From: Thiohalobacter sp.
Lineage (GTDB): Bacteria > Pseudomonadota > Gammaproteobacteria > Thiohalobacterales > Thiohalobacteraceae
Assembly: GCF_027000115.1 (NCBI RefSeq)
Contig: NZ_JALTON010000029.1
Span: 1-57,645, forward strand
DNA: 57,645 nt
Direction of reading: 5' to 3'
In this document: piece by piece, positions 45,311 to 56,914 of the stretch
Position numbering within the stretch: the first letter of the stretch is position 1
Layout: each line of letters begins with the position of its first letter
The notes under the pieces: generated by a model
Told to the model about the DNA's origin: nothing
The model's input: only the letters and a program-made list of their open reading frames with translations
Database searches by the model: none
Made by a program: the position numbers and the translations under genes

Positions 45311-46342
45311 TCAGGCGGCCGGGCGCGGCGGCAGCCCGAGCCGGCGGCCGGCCAGGGCGAGGCTCAATTGTACCAGCTCGTCCCAGGGGTTGCCCGGCGC
45401 CTGGCCCTTGATGACCCGGTCGATCAGGGCACAGCGCGCCAGCAGGGCCTGCCAGGCCCGCGGCCGGAAGCGCTTCAGGGCCGCGCCGACCGGCCCCTGC
45501 CGGGATTGCCAGACGCGGAAACGCCGCAGCACCGCCGCCGGCGCCTCGCCGCCGGCGACCGCTTCGGCCATGCCGGCAAGGTTGCGGATCTCGCGCGCCA
45601 GCGCCCACAGCACCAGCACCGGTTCCACACCCTCGCCGCGCAGGCCCTCCAGCATGCGCAGGGCCCGGGCTGCCTCTCCGGCAAGGGCACTGTCGACCAG
45701 CCCGAACACGTCGTAGCGCGCGCTGTCCGCCACCGCCGCCGCAACCGCGGCCTCGTCCACCTCGCCGGCGACCAGCAGCGCCAGCTTGTCGATTTCCTGT
45801 GCCGCGGCGAGCAGATTGCCCTCGACCCGTTCCGCCAGCAGCTGCACCGCGCCGGGGGTGGGCTTCAGGCCCCGGGCCTGCATGCGCTGGCGGATCCAGC
45901 CCGGCAGTTCGCGCATGCCCACCGGCCAAACCGGCACACTGACCCCGGCGCCCTCCAGCGCCTGCACCCATTTCGACTTGCGCTGGCCGGCGTCCAGCTT
46001 GCCGCTGACGATCAGCAGCAGGGTGTCCTCGGGCGGACGCTCGGCCCAGGCCCGCAGGGTGCGGGCACCGACATCACCGGGTTTCGCGCCGGGCATGCGC
46101 AGCTCGAGGATGCGTCGCTCGGCGAACAGCGACAGGCTGGCCGCCGCCTCGTCCAGCCTGGCCCAGTCGAAGCCCGGTTCCACCGTGTAGACCTCGCGTT
46201 CCGCATGGCCGGCCTTGCGCGCGGCATGGCGCACGGCATCGGCGGCCTCCTGCACCAGGAGGGGCTCGTCGCCATGAATGAAATAGAGGGGCGCGAGCGC
46301 TCCGCCCAGATGCTCCGCAAGCTGGTCTGGACGGAGCTGCAT
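45311..46342 (-). CDS. holA: DNA polymerase III delta subunit
   Basis: Clamp-loader subunit that opens the beta ring. 343 residues, with PLYFIHGDEPLLVQEAADAVR near the N-terminus and the AAA-like helical regions typical of HolA (LLAAAQEIDKLALL). Three bases downstream of lptE and upstream of proA. The leuS-lptE-holA order is conserved in gammaproteobacteria. Confidence 0.95.
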   Translation of the reverse strand: MQLRPDQLAEHLGGALAPLYFIHGDEPLLVQEAADAVRHAARKAGHAEREVYTVEPGFDWARLDEAAASLSLFAERRILELRMPGAKPGDVGARTLRAWAERPPEDTLLLIVSGKLDAGQRKSKWVQALEGAGVSVPVWPVGMRELPGWIRQRMQARGLKPTPGAVQLLAERVEGNLLAAAQEIDKLALLVAGEVDEAAVAAAVADSARYDVFGLVDSALAGEAARALRMLEGLRGEGVEPVLVLWALAREIRNLAGMAEAVAGGEAPAAVLRRFRVWQSRQGPVGAALKRFRPRAWQALLARCALIDRVIKGQAPGNPWDELVQLSLALAGRRLGLPPRPAA

Positions 46343-46345
46343 GGC

Positions 46346-46852
46346 TCAGTCCCGGCCCTCGAGCCGCCGCAGCAGCAGGCGCACCAGATCGGACTGCATC
46401 TCGCGATACAGGATCGCCTCCTCCCCCGACTTGCCCAGCGGATCGTTGGGGTCGTAGAGATAGTCGCGCGTGGCGCGCAGGGTCTGCCGCGGCAACAGGG
46501 TGCTGCCGTCCGCGGCCCGCACCTCGAACGCCAGGCGCTGCGCCAACTCGTATTCCTGGACCTTGCCGGTCGCGCGCACCGACAGCACCCGCCGCTGGCG
46601 ACCGGTATCGAGTATGCGCAGTTCGGTAGCCGGGCCGGTTGCGTCGGGGCCCAGCACCCGGGCACCGGCACCTTCGAGCCCGCGGACCAGCATCCGCCCC
46701 AGCTCGGAATGGGGGCTGACGCCGGACAGGCGTACCTGCTCCAGCCCCGGGCGCAGCTTGACCTCTCCGCGCAGATGGAATCCGCAGGCGCTCAGTCCAC
46801 CCAGTACCAGCAGCAGCACCAGGCTGCGAAAGAACACCTGCATCAACGGCAT
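46346..46852 (-). CDS. lptE: LPS-assembly lipoprotein LptE
   Basis: Outer-membrane lipoprotein that plugs the LptD barrel. The lipobox is LGGLSACG with Cys23 as the lipidated residue, directly followed by GFHLRGEVKLRP, the family hallmark. 168 residues from the ATG at 46852 (AGGGACAGGA upstream); a second ATG at 46843 is also possible. A much longer frame upstream is a shadow of leuS. Links to lptCAB elsewhere in the window. Confidence 0.94.
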   Translation of the reverse strand: MPLMQVFFRSLVLLLVLGGLSACGFHLRGEVKLRPGLEQVRLSGVSPHSELGRMLVRGLEGAGARVLGPDATGPATELRILDTGRQRRVLSVRATGKVQEYELAQRLAFEVRAADGSTLLPRQTLRATRDYLYDPNDPLGKSGEEAILYREMQSDLVRLLLRRLEGRD

Positions 46853-46866
46853 GTTCCTGTCCCTGT

Positions 46867-49557
<2,691 letters not shown>

Positions 49558-49582
49558 TCAACCGCAGGTGGACGGACAGACG

Positions 49583-50110
49583 ATGAGCGAAGGTCAGCAG
49601 CACGACGAAGGCTCGATCGAACGACTGGTCCAGGGCTACCGGCGCATGATGGAGCGCCTCAAGGCCGCCATCGAGGAGGCCGGCGAGGAGGCGAAACCCA
49701 CGCTGGAGGAAAACCTGCGCCGCGCCCAGGAAAAGGCGGTCGAGCTGGGCGAACTGACCCGCGAGGAGGCCGAGAAGGTCGCCGGCTACCTCCGCCGCGA
49801 TCTGGAGGACGCCGCCCACTACCTCGAGGACACCGGCAGCGAGCTGGCGCAGTGGCTGCGCTTCGACCTGGAACTGATCGAGGACCGGCTGCTGGACATG
49901 CTGCTCACGGTGGCCGACCGCACCCGCCTGGAGCTGGCCGAGTTCGAGCGCCAGATGCAGCGGGCGGCCAGCTACCACACCGGCGAGATCACTGGTCCCG
50001 GCGTGCTGCGCTGCACCACCTGCGGCGAGGAACTGCATTTCCGCGAGCCCGGCCACATCCCGCCCTGCCCGCGCTGCCACGGCACCGAGTTCCAGCGCGT
50101 CAGCGCCTGA
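49583..50110 (+). CDS. YbeL-like zinc-ribbon protein (DUF1451 family)
   Basis: 175 residues from MSEGQQHDEGS. A long charged alpha-helical, probably coiled-coil part (about 10-135) is followed by a C-terminal zinc ribbon, C-T-T-C-G-E and C-P-R-C-H-G. E. coli ybeL is also a leuS neighbour. Function unknown; the acidic helix plus ribbon suggests a structural or adaptor role. The frame is open from 49475, but the extended -10 element places the start after it. Confidence 0.85.
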   Translation: MSEGQQHDEGSIERLVQGYRRMMERLKAAIEEAGEEAKPTLEENLRRAQEKAVELGELTREEAEKVAGYLRRDLEDAAHYLEDTGSELAQWLRFDLELIEDRLLDMLLTVADRTRLELAEFERQMQRAASYHTGEITGPGVLRCTTCGEELHFREPGHIPPCPRCHGTEFQRVSA

Positions 50111-50139
50111 AAGATACCCCCCGGCCGGATTCCGTTCCT

Positions 50140-51180
50140 TCAGCCGGTTACGGCCACTGCTGCCAGTGCAGCCTCGATCTCGCCTGCCGACAGCGCGTCA
50201 TAGGCAGCGCGGCTGGCCGTGATCATGCGGCCCGACAGTTCGCACCAGGTGAGTCCGACGCTCCAGGCCGGCACCTCGACCGTGCCCTGCATGGCACGTG
50301 GCACCACCCAGGCGCCCGAGCCCCTCAGCAGCAGATTGTAAGGACAGCCCCTCGCGTGCAACGCATGGAGTGCCGCACGAAGATCCGCCTCGCTGCTGCA
50401 GCGCAGCACCTCGAGCGGATAGGCCTCAACACCCCCGTTGTGCACCCACCGATCCGATTCCACCGGCAGCGGCGTGGCATCGACGAACAGCTGCAGGTGC
50501 AGGTGATTGACCGAGGCATAGCCGCCAAAACTGTTGTAACCGATGCCGAACCCGGGCAGCGCGCCGGACAACAGCTCACCGAGCGCCCACAGGTATGCCG
50601 TCAGTTCCGGGGTGAGGAACTGCGGATGACCGGCTTCGCGCTCGGGTACCAGCAGGCCGTGCAGCGGCGCGAAGGGATACTTGTTGTAGTAGAGATCCAG
50701 CGGCCGGCCCAGCAGCTCGCCCGACCAGAGCCGCTCGCGGAGCATGAAGGGCTTGTTGAAATTGAATCGGTGGGGATCGAAGGGCGCGCGGATGTCTTCC
50801 GGCACGAGATCGGTGATGCGGCGCGGGCGCAATGACCGCAGCAGGTTGAACACCAGTTGCCAGGGTCCCTCCGCGCGCTGCTCGGTGGGCGCCAGCCGTT
50901 CCAGACCCAGCGCCATCAGCTTCAGGAACACCATCAGGTCCTCATCGACCACGGCGAAGGGGCGACCCTCGGCCAGGGTCTCGCGCACCTCGGATGCCAG
51001 CACGCGGAAACGGGCCTCGAGCACGGGCCCCAGCCGCGCGGCCAGCTCGGGCTCGGCGGTGGCGTTGGCGCACACCAGGATGAAGCCGCTGAGGTCCGCG
51101 CCCTCGAGCAGATCGCCCAGCCCGCGGGCGAAGGCATCGCGCAGGGCCCGCGGCGAGGCCAGCGGCGCGGGCAGGCTCAT
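50140..51180 (-). CDS. HIT-superfamily protein resembling VTC2/GDPGP-type GDP-sugar phosphorylases
   Basis: 346 residues, not a standard neighbour of lnt. The key motif is GYNSFGGYASVNHLHLQLF (about 213-232), which contains the H-x-H-x-Q of the GalT/Ap4A-phosphorylase branch of HIT proteins. As I recall it, it matches the NSLG..ATINHLHFQ motif of plant GDP-L-galactose phosphorylase VTC2 and animal GDP-glucose phosphorylase. NKYPFAPLHGLLVPE (166-180) is the accompanying strand motif. It therefore probably cleaves or transfers a nucleotide sugar, with substrate unknown. It overlaps lnt by four bases (ATGA) and is last in the miaB-phoH-ybeY-corC-lnt run. Confidence 0.7.
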   Translation of the reverse strand: MSLPAPLASPRALRDAFARGLGDLLEGADLSGFILVCANATAEPELAARLGPVLEARFRVLASEVRETLAEGRPFAVVDEDLMVFLKLMALGLERLAPTEQRAEGPWQLVFNLLRSLRPRRITDLVPEDIRAPFDPHRFNFNKPFMLRERLWSGELLGRPLDLYYNKYPFAPLHGLLVPEREAGHPQFLTPELTAYLWALGELLSGALPGFGIGYNSFGGYASVNHLHLQLFVDATPLPVESDRWVHNGGVEAYPLEVLRCSSEADLRAALHALHARGCPYNLLLRGSGAWVVPRAMQGTVEVPAWSVGLTWCELSGRMITASRAAYDALSAGEIEAALAAVAVTG

Positions 51181-52667
51181 GCGCGCCGCCCCCGCCGCAG
51201 CGCCACCCCCACCAGCGCCAGGGCCAGCGCCAGCACCGGCAGCTCGCCGAGCTGCACATAGGGTGTCGCGCCCCGGCGCGGCTGGATCGTCTCCCGTACC
51301 ACCGCCGGCTCGAACTGCGGCGCCCGGCCCAGGATTCGTCCGTGGTGATCGATGACCGCGGTGATGCCGGTGTTGGTGGCGCGCAGCAGCGGACGCCCGG
51401 TCTCCAGCGCCCGCATCCGCGCCATTTCCAGGTGCTGGGGGGGGCCCAGCGAGGCGCCGAACCAGGCGTCGTTGGAGACATTCACCAGCAGTCCCGCCTC
51501 CGGGAGCATCTGCCGGACTTCTTCGGGGAATATGATTTCGTAGCAGACCGAGGGACCCACGGCGACACCGCGCACCTGCAGCGGTGGCTGCTGCGGATCA
51601 CCGGCGGAGAAGTCCGCCACCGGCAGCGGCATCACCGCCAGCAGGTCGCCCAGCCAGCGCCGCAGCGGCAGGTACTCGCCGAAGGGCACCAGGTGCCGCT
51701 TGTAGTAGACGCCCCCGCCCGCTCCCACATGCAGCACCCCGTTGTAGTAGCGCCAGTCCTCGCGGTCCAGTACCGGAATGCCGACCAGCAGATCACTGTC
51801 GGCGGCCGCCGCCTCGCGCCGGAGCTGCGCCAGGAAGCTGTCGGCCACCTCGTGCAGAAAGGCCGGAATGGCCGTCTCCGGCCACACCACCAGTTGCGCA
51901 TGCCAGCCCGGCGCGCGCCACTCGTTGCGGGTCATGAGCAGGTAGCGTTCCAGGGTGGCGAGCCGTTCCTCGGGCTGCCACTTGCGCTCCTGGGGGATGT
52001 TGCCCTGGATCAGGCTCACCCGCAGCGGCTCGCCGTCCGTCTCCGTCCATTCCACCGGCCTGAGCAGGGTGCCGAGCAGCGGCAACAGGAGCACCAGTGC
52101 CCAGGCCATCGGGCTGCGGCCGGCGCGCCGCAGCAGCAGGGCCAGCGCACCGGCCAGCGCCGCTGCCGCCATGCCCACCCCATACACCCCCACCAGCGGC
52201 GCCATGCCGGCCAGCGGTCCGTCGATCTGGCTGTAGCCCAGGCTCAGCCAGGGGAAGCCAGTGAACAACCGGCCGCGCAGCCACTCCGCCAGCAACCACA
52301 GGGCCGGGAAGAGCAGCAGCAGGCTCGCGGCCTCGGATCGGCGCCACCAGGCCAGCAGGGCGGCAACGGCGGCGGGGAACAGGGCCAGGAAGGCGGCCAG
52401 CAGGGCGGCAACGGCGATCGCGACTGGCAGGGGGGAATGGCCAAACACGTGGATGCTGACATGCACCCACGAAACTCCGGCACCGAACAGGCCAAGACCG
52501 AACAGCCAGCCATGAAGAAAGGCCGCGCGCACGCCTTGCGGCCGCCACAGCAGCCACAGCGCCAGCGCAGCAACCGGCAGCGGGTGCAGCCCGAAGGGCG
52601 CAAAGCCCGCCACCGAGACGGCGCCCAGCAGCGGCGGCAACAGCCAGCGTGCCAGCACCCCGTTCAC
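51177..52667 (-). CDS. lnt: Apolipoprotein N-acyltransferase
   Basis: Inner-membrane enzyme adding the third acyl chain to lipoproteins. Six to eight membrane helices are followed by a nitrilase-like periplasmic domain with the triad Glu in VVWPETAIPAF, Lys in VYYKRHLVPFGEYLPL and Cys in VGPSVCYEIIFPEEV. A last membrane helix ends in RRGRRA. 496 residues. Twelve bases after corC, the typical order. Confidence 0.96.
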   Translation of the reverse strand: MNGVLARWLLPPLLGAVSVAGFAPFGLHPLPVAALALWLLWRPQGVRAAFLHGWLFGLGLFGAGVSWVHVSIHVFGHSPLPVAIAVAALLAAFLALFPAAVAALLAWWRRSEAASLLLLFPALWLLAEWLRGRLFTGFPWLSLGYSQIDGPLAGMAPLVGVYGVGMAAAALAGALALLLRRAGRSPMAWALVLLLPLLGTLLRPVEWTETDGEPLRVSLIQGNIPQERKWQPEERLATLERYLLMTRNEWRAPGWHAQLVVWPETAIPAFLHEVADSFLAQLRREAAAADSDLLVGIPVLDREDWRYYNGVLHVGAGGGVYYKRHLVPFGEYLPLRRWLGDLLAVMPLPVADFSAGDPQQPPLQVRGVAVGPSVCYEIIFPEEVRQMLPEAGLLVNVSNDAWFGASLGPPQHLEMARMRALETGRPLLRATNTGITAVIDHHGRILGRAPQFEPAVVRETIQPRRGATPYVQLGELPVLALALALVGVALRRGRRA

Positions 52668-52679
52668 GCCCTTCCCGCC

Positions 52680-53552
52680 TCAGCCCGCAGCGGAGGCATC
52701 GGAGGCCGGCAGGGGTTCCGGCAGTTCCAGTTCCAGCATGTGAATGCGACGGGTATCGGCGCGCAGCACCCTGAATCGCAGGCCGTCCAGGGTCACCGTT
52801 TCGCCGCGCTTGGGCAGGTGGCCGAAGGTACGTGCCACCAGGCCGCCGATGGTGTCGAACTCCTCGTCGTCGAGATGGGTCCCGAAATACTCGTTGAAGT
52901 CCTCGACCGGCGTGAGCGCCTTGACCACATACCGGGTATCCGAACGGCGCAGTATGAAGCTGCCTTCCTCGATGTCGTGCTCGTCGGCGATCTCGCCAAC
53001 GATCTGCTCCAGCACGTCCTCGATGGTGACCATGCCGGCGACCCCGCCATACTCGTCGACCACGATGGCCATGTGATTGCGACTGGCGCGAAACTCCTTG
53101 AGCAGCACGTTGAGGCGCTTGCTCTCGGGAATGAACACCGCCGGCCGCATGACGTCGCGGATGTCGAAGCCGGCGGACTCGTCCAGCCGGTAGCGCAGCA
53201 TGTCCTTGGCCAGCAGGATGCCGACGACCTCGTCGCGGCTCTCGCCAATGACCGGAAAGCGGGAGTGGCCGGATTCGATGATCACCGGCAGGATATCCTC
53301 CGGGCTGTCATCGCGCTCCACCACCACCATCTGCGCCCGCGGGATCATGATGTCGCGGACCTGCATGTCGGCGACCTGCAGCACCGCCTCGATCATGGAC
53401 AGGGCATCGGCATCGAACAGGTTCCGGCGCTGAGCGTCGCGCAGCAGCTCGATCAGCTCCTCGCGATTGCGGGGCTCGCCCGAGAAGGCCTGGCTCAGTC
53501 TCTCCAGCCAGGACTTCTGCCCGGAACCGTTGCTGGATCGGTCTTCGTTCAT
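52680..53552 (-). CDS. corC: CorC/YbeX-type CBS-domain protein
   Basis: Linked to Mg/Co efflux and, as YbeX, to ribosome metabolism. 290 residues from MNEDRSSNGSGQK. Two CBS domains (about 65-190) with RDIMIPRAQMVVVERDDSPEDI are followed by the C-terminal CorC_HlyC transporter-associated domain (DDEEFDTIGGLVARTFGHLP). There is no membrane domain, so it is the soluble short form. A strong hairpin lies between it and ybeY. Confidence 0.93.
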   Translation of the reverse strand: MNEDRSSNGSGQKSWLERLSQAFSGEPRNREELIELLRDAQRRNLFDADALSMIEAVLQVADMQVRDIMIPRAQMVVVERDDSPEDILPVIIESGHSRFPVIGESRDEVVGILLAKDMLRYRLDESAGFDIRDVMRPAVFIPESKRLNVLLKEFRASRNHMAIVVDEYGGVAGMVTIEDVLEQIVGEIADEHDIEEGSFILRRSDTRYVVKALTPVEDFNEYFGTHLDDEEFDTIGGLVARTFGHLPKRGETVTLDGLRFRVLRADTRRIHMLELELPEPLPASDASAAG

Positions 53553-53572
53553 GTTGCCTCGAACAGGTTGCA

Positions 53573-53610
53573 CAGGGCCCGATGCCACGCACGCATGGCA
53601 TCGGGTCCTG
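53573..53610. other. Strong 15-bp stem hairpin between ybeY and corC
   Basis: CAGGGCCCGATGCCA (53573-53587) pairs with 53596-53610 around an eight-base loop, with one G-T wobble. There is no U tract in either direction, so it is unlikely to be a simple terminator. It may be an mRNA-processing or stability element inside the operon. Confidence 0.6.
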
Positions 53611-53618
53611 GGCCGCCC

Positions 53619-54080
53619 TCAGTAAGGATCACCATAGCCCAACCCGGCAAGGATCTCGCGTTCCAGAGCCTCCATGCGCTCGGCCTCTGCGGCCTCCAGG
53701 TGATCGTGACCCTGCAGGTGCAGCATGCCGTGCACCAGCATATGCGCCCAGTGCGCGTCTGGCGTCTTGCCCTGCGCCTTCGCCTCGCGTGCCACCACCG
53801 GTGCGCACACTACCAGATCGCCGATCAGGGTGGTGGGGACGCCCGGCGGCGCCTCGAAGGGAAAGGACAGCACGTTGGTCGGCCCCTGCCGGCCACGGTA
53901 GCGCGCGTTGAGTTCCGCGCTCTCCGCCTCGTCGACGATGCGCACCGTCACCTCGGCCGGTCGCGCCCGCAGCCAGGCGGCCTGCGCCCAGCGCCGGACA
54001 TCGGCAGCCGCAGGCAAGTCCCCGGCAGCACTGGCGACCTGCAGGTCGACCTCGACGTCGGCGCGGATCTCAGGAAGCAT
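53619..54080 (-). CDS. ybeY: Endoribonuclease YbeY
   Basis: Single-strand RNase for 16S 3'-end maturation and 70S quality control. The metal site H-x3-H-x5-H is in [15 protein letters not shown]. 153 residues from the ATG at 54080 ([12 protein letters not shown]). The first bases overlap the end of phoH by 11 bases. phoH-ybeY-corC-lnt is a conserved cluster. Confidence 0.95.
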   Translation of the reverse strand: MLPEIRADVEVDLQVASAAGDLPAAADVRRWAQAAWLRARPAEVTVRIVDEAESAELNARYRGRQGPTNVLSFPFEAPPGVPTTLIGDLVVCAPVVAREAKAQGKTPDAHWAHMLVHGMLHLQGHDHLEAAEAERMEALEREILAGLGYGDPY

Positions 54081-55050
54081 CGTCCCCGTTCCCCTGACGA
54101 TAGCGGTCGTACGCGGAGACGATGCGCTGCACCAGCGGATGCCGCACCACGTCGCGGGCATTGAAGAAGGTGAAGTTCACACCCTCGATGTCGCGCAGCA
54201 CCTCGGTGGCCTGGCGCAGCCCGGACCGGGTGCCGCGCGGCAGGTCGATCTGGGTCACGTCGCCGGTCACCACCACGCTCGACCCGAAGCCGATGCGGGT
54301 CAGGAACATCTTCATCTGCTCGACGGTGGTGTTCTGCGCCTCGTCGAGGATGATGAAGGATTCGTTCAGGGTACGCCCGCGCATGAAGGCCAGCGGCGCC
54401 ACCTCGATGATGTTGCGCTCGATCAGCCGCGCCACCTGCTCGAAGCCCAGCATTTCATAGAGGGCGTCGTACAGCGGCCGCAGGTAGGGATCGACCTTCT
54501 GCGCCATGTCGCCGGGCAGGAAACCGAGCCGCTCGCCGGCCTCCACCGCGGGCCGGACCAGGATCAGCCGCCGCACCTGTTCGCGCTGCAGTGCATCCAC
54601 GGCACAGGCCACCGCAAGATAGGTCTTGCCGGTACCGGCCGGACCGATGCCGAAGTTGAGATCGAAATCACGGATGCCGGCCAGGTAGCGGCGCTGGTTG
54701 GGACCGCGGCCGCGGATCTCGCCGGCACGGGTGCGGATGACGACTTCCTCGGTATCGGCCGCCTCTTCCCCGGTCTCGGCCTCGGCCTGCTGCAGGCACA
54801 GGTGCACGCGCTCGGGCGTGAGCGGGCTGCGTCCGGCCTCGTCGTACAGCGCCTGCAGCACGGCACCGGCGCGCCGCGCCGCGGCCGGCTCGCCGATGAC
54901 GTGAAAGCGGTTGCCGCGGTTGTTGATCTCGACTCCGAGCCGGCCCTCGATCTGTCTGAGGTTCTGGTCGAACTGGCCGCACAGTTGCGCCAGCCGCTCG
55001 TTGTCGGCCGGCTCCAGGGTGAGATCATGTACGGCGGGTTTCGGGGTCAA
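54070..55050 (-). CDS. PhoH-family ATPase (PhoL/YbeZ)
   Basis: P-loop ATPase related to superfamily I helicases, co-occurring with YbeY and likely helping RNA processing. Walker A is [13 protein letters not shown] and Walker [12 protein letters not shown]. An N-terminal small domain precedes these. 326 residues. The frame's only plausible start is TTG at 55050, since a stop codon lies four codons upstream and no ATG or GTG is near. A rare TTG start is therefore inferred. Confidence 0.93.
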   Translation of the reverse strand: MTPKPAVHDLTLEPADNERLAQLCGQFDQNLRQIEGRLGVEINNRGNRFHVIGEPAAARRAGAVLQALYDEAGRSPLTPERVHLCLQQAEAETGEEAADTEEVVIRTRAGEIRGRGPNQRRYLAGIRDFDLNFGIGPAGTGKTYLAVACAVDALQREQVRRLILVRPAVEAGERLGFLPGDMAQKVDPYLRPLYDALYEMLGFEQVARLIERNIIEVAPLAFMRGRTLNESFIILDEAQNTTVEQMKMFLTRIGFGSSVVVTGDVTQIDLPRGTRSGLRQATEVLRDIEGVNFTFFNARDVVRHPLVQRIVSAYDRYRQGNGDDAS

Positions 55051-55076
55051 GGCAGGATCAGGTCAAGAGCGCGTAT

Positions 55077-56438
55077 TCAGGCCCAGTTGGCAGCGGAATC
55101 GCCGGCAGGCTCGTCCAGGCCCAGCAGCTCGCCGCGCAGCGAGTTCGGCAGCGCCTCGGTGATGCGCACGCGCACGAAACGTCCGACCAGTGCGGCATCG
55201 CCATCGAAGTTCACCACGCGATTGTTCTCGGTGCGGCCTGCGATCTGCCGCGGATCCTTGCGCGAGGGGCCTTCGACCAGAATCCGCTGCTCGCTGCCGA
55301 CCATGCCGGCGCTGATGGCCGCGGACATCTCGCTGATGCGTGCCTGCAGCCGCGACAGCCGCGACTTCTTCACCGACAACGGCACATCGTCGGGGAGTGC
55401 GGCTGCCGGGGTGCCGGGGCGGGGACTGTAGATGAAACTGAAGGAGGCATCGAAGCCGATGTCCTCGATCAGCGCCATGGTGGCCTCGAAGTCGGCCTCG
55501 GTTTCGCCGGGGAAGCCGACGATGAAATCGGACGACAGGCTGAGATCCGGTCGTGCCTCGCGCAGGCGACGCACGATGGCCTTGTATTCGAGCGCGGTGT
55601 GATTGCGCTTCATCAGCGCCAGGATGCGATCCGAACCCGACTGCACGGGCAGATGCAGATGACCGACCAGCTCGGGTATCTCGGCATGGGCCTGGATCAG
55701 GCTGTCGTTCATCTCCAGCGGATGTGAGGTGGTGTAGCGGATGCGGTCGATGCCGTCGATGGCGGCAACATAGGTAATGAGCAGGCCGAGATCGGCGATC
55801 TCGCCGTCGTGCATCGGGCCACGATAGGCATTGACGTTCTGGCCCAGCAAGGTGATCTCGCGCACGCCCTGTTCGGCCAGCGCCGCGACCTCGGCGATGA
55901 TGTCGTCGAAGGGACGGCTGACCTCCTCGCCACGGGTATAGGGCACCACGCAGAAACTGCAGTACTTGCTGCAGCCTTCCATGATGGAGACAAAGGCCGT
56001 CACGCCGTCGGCCCGCGGCTCGGGCAGACGATCGAACTTCTCGATTTCGGGAAAGGAGACGTCGACCACGGGCTGCCGTTCCGCCTCGAGCGCGTCCAGC
56101 ATCTCCGGCAACCGGTGCAGGGTCTGGGGCCCGAAGACCAGGTCCACGTAGGGCGCGCGCTCGCGCAGGGCCTCGCCCTCCTGGCTCGCCACGCAGCCCC
56201 CGACGCCGATCACCAGCTCCGGCCGCGTACGCTTCCAGTCCTTCCACTGGCCGAGCTGCGAAAAGACCTTTTCCTGCGCCTTTTCCCGGATGGAACAGGT
56301 GTTGAGCAACAACACATCGGCCTCTTCCGGCCTGGCTGTCAGTTCCAGGCCGCGCGCGGAACCCAGCACGTCGGCAATCTTCGCCGAATCGTACTCGTTC
56401 ATCTGGCAGCCGAAGGTCTTTATGTAAAGTTTCTTCAT
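55077..56438 (-). CDS. miaB: tRNA-2-methylthio-N6-isopentenyladenosine methylthiotransferase MiaB
   Basis: Radical-SAM enzyme adding methylthio to A37 of tRNAs. N-terminal UPF0004 domain with cluster cysteines in [14 protein letters not shown] and GVGGCVA; radical-SAM cluster [17 protein letters not shown]-terminal TRAM domain. 453 residues from [10 protein letters not shown] (56438); the upstream frame is repeat sequence. No obvious Shine-Dalgarno; the leader contains palindromic GTGAGGC repeats. Confidence 0.96.
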   Translation of the reverse strand: MKKLYIKTFGCQMNEYDSAKIADVLGSARGLELTARPEEADVLLLNTCSIREKAQEKVFSQLGQWKDWKRTRPELVIGVGGCVASQEGEALRERAPYVDLVFGPQTLHRLPEMLDALEAERQPVVDVSFPEIEKFDRLPEPRADGVTAFVSIMEGCSKYCSFCVVPYTRGEEVSRPFDDIIAEVAALAEQGVREITLLGQNVNAYRGPMHDGEIADLGLLITYVAAIDGIDRIRYTTSHPLEMNDSLIQAHAEIPELVGHLHLPVQSGSDRILALMKRNHTALEYKAIVRRLREARPDLSLSSDFIVGFPGETEADFEATMALIEDIGFDASFSFIYSPRPGTPAAALPDDVPLSVKKSRLSRLQARISEMSAAISAGMVGSEQRILVEGPSRKDPRQIAGRTENNRVVNFDGDAALVGRFVRVRITEALPNSLRGELLGLDEPAGDSAANWA

Positions 56439-56448
56439 GTCACTAAGG

Positions 56449-56511
56449 GGTGAGGCGTGAGGCGAAGGGAGCCAGTGCCTGCCCCTCACGCCTCACTGCC
56501 TCACGCCTCAC
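56449..56511. repeat. Palindromic GTGAGGC repeats between rnpB and miaB
   Basis: GTGAGGCGTGAGG at 56450-56462 is the exact complement of CCTCACGCCTCAC found twice, at 56484-56496 and 56499-56511. Either downstream copy can pair with the upstream one, giving alternative 13-bp stems. It lies after the rnpB 3' end and just before the miaB ATG. Confidence 0.75.
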
Positions 56512-56522
56512 TCGAATAACTT

Positions 56523-56863
56523 GAGTCGGCCTGTAAGCCGGGTTCTGTCGAAGACAGCCATTCATCTGGGATGCCCGTCACCGGACACCTCTAGCGACCT
56601 ACCCGGGATCGGCGCGGGCCACGCCATCGATCCCCTATTTGGTCTTGCTCCAGGTGGGGTTTACCGTGCCGCGGCGTGTTGCCACCCGCGCGGTGCGCTC
56701 TTACCGCACCTTTTCACCCTTGCCTGTGCCCGAAGGCCATCGGCGGTCTGTTTTCTGTGGCACTTTCCGTGGGCTCGCGCCCCCCAGGCGTTACCTGGCA
56801 CCCTGCCCTGCGGAGCCCGGACTTTCCTCGAGGGCCTGGCCCCCGCGGCTGTCCGACCGACTC
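56523..56863 (-). ncRNA. rnpB: RNase P RNA, bacterial class A
   Basis: Catalytic RNA of RNase P, which cleaves tRNA 5' leaders. Read on the minus strand, the 5' end GAGTCGGTCGGAC pairs with the 3' end GGCCGACTC as helix P1. The conserved GAGGAAAGTCCGGGCTCC follows early, then CAGAAAACAGACCGCC. AGGGTGAAAAGGTGCGGTAAGAGCGCACC (read in parts) lies mid-molecule, and ACAGAACCCGGCTTACAGG ends the molecule. About 341 bases, the normal size. Boundaries are set from P1 pairing and may be off by a few bases. It contains no real CDS. Confidence 0.95.
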
Positions 56864-56872
56864 GAACCAAAG

Positions 56873-56901
56873 ATTGTACCATGGGGTCGAACAACCGGAA
56901 A
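56873..56901 (-). promoter_or_regulatory. Promoter of rnpB
   Basis: On the minus strand TACAAT (56873-56878) with TTTCCG (56896-56901) 17 bases upstream. The predicted start is within a few bases of the RNase P 5' end. The -10 is strong and the -35 weak. Confidence 0.6.
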
Positions 56902-56914
56902 TCAATGAGTTGTA

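Noticed and set aside
51342-54164. A 940-codon plus-strand open frame opposite lnt, corC and ybeY
   Set aside because: Spans three well-supported minus-strand genes and has no domain-like features; a high-GC shadow.
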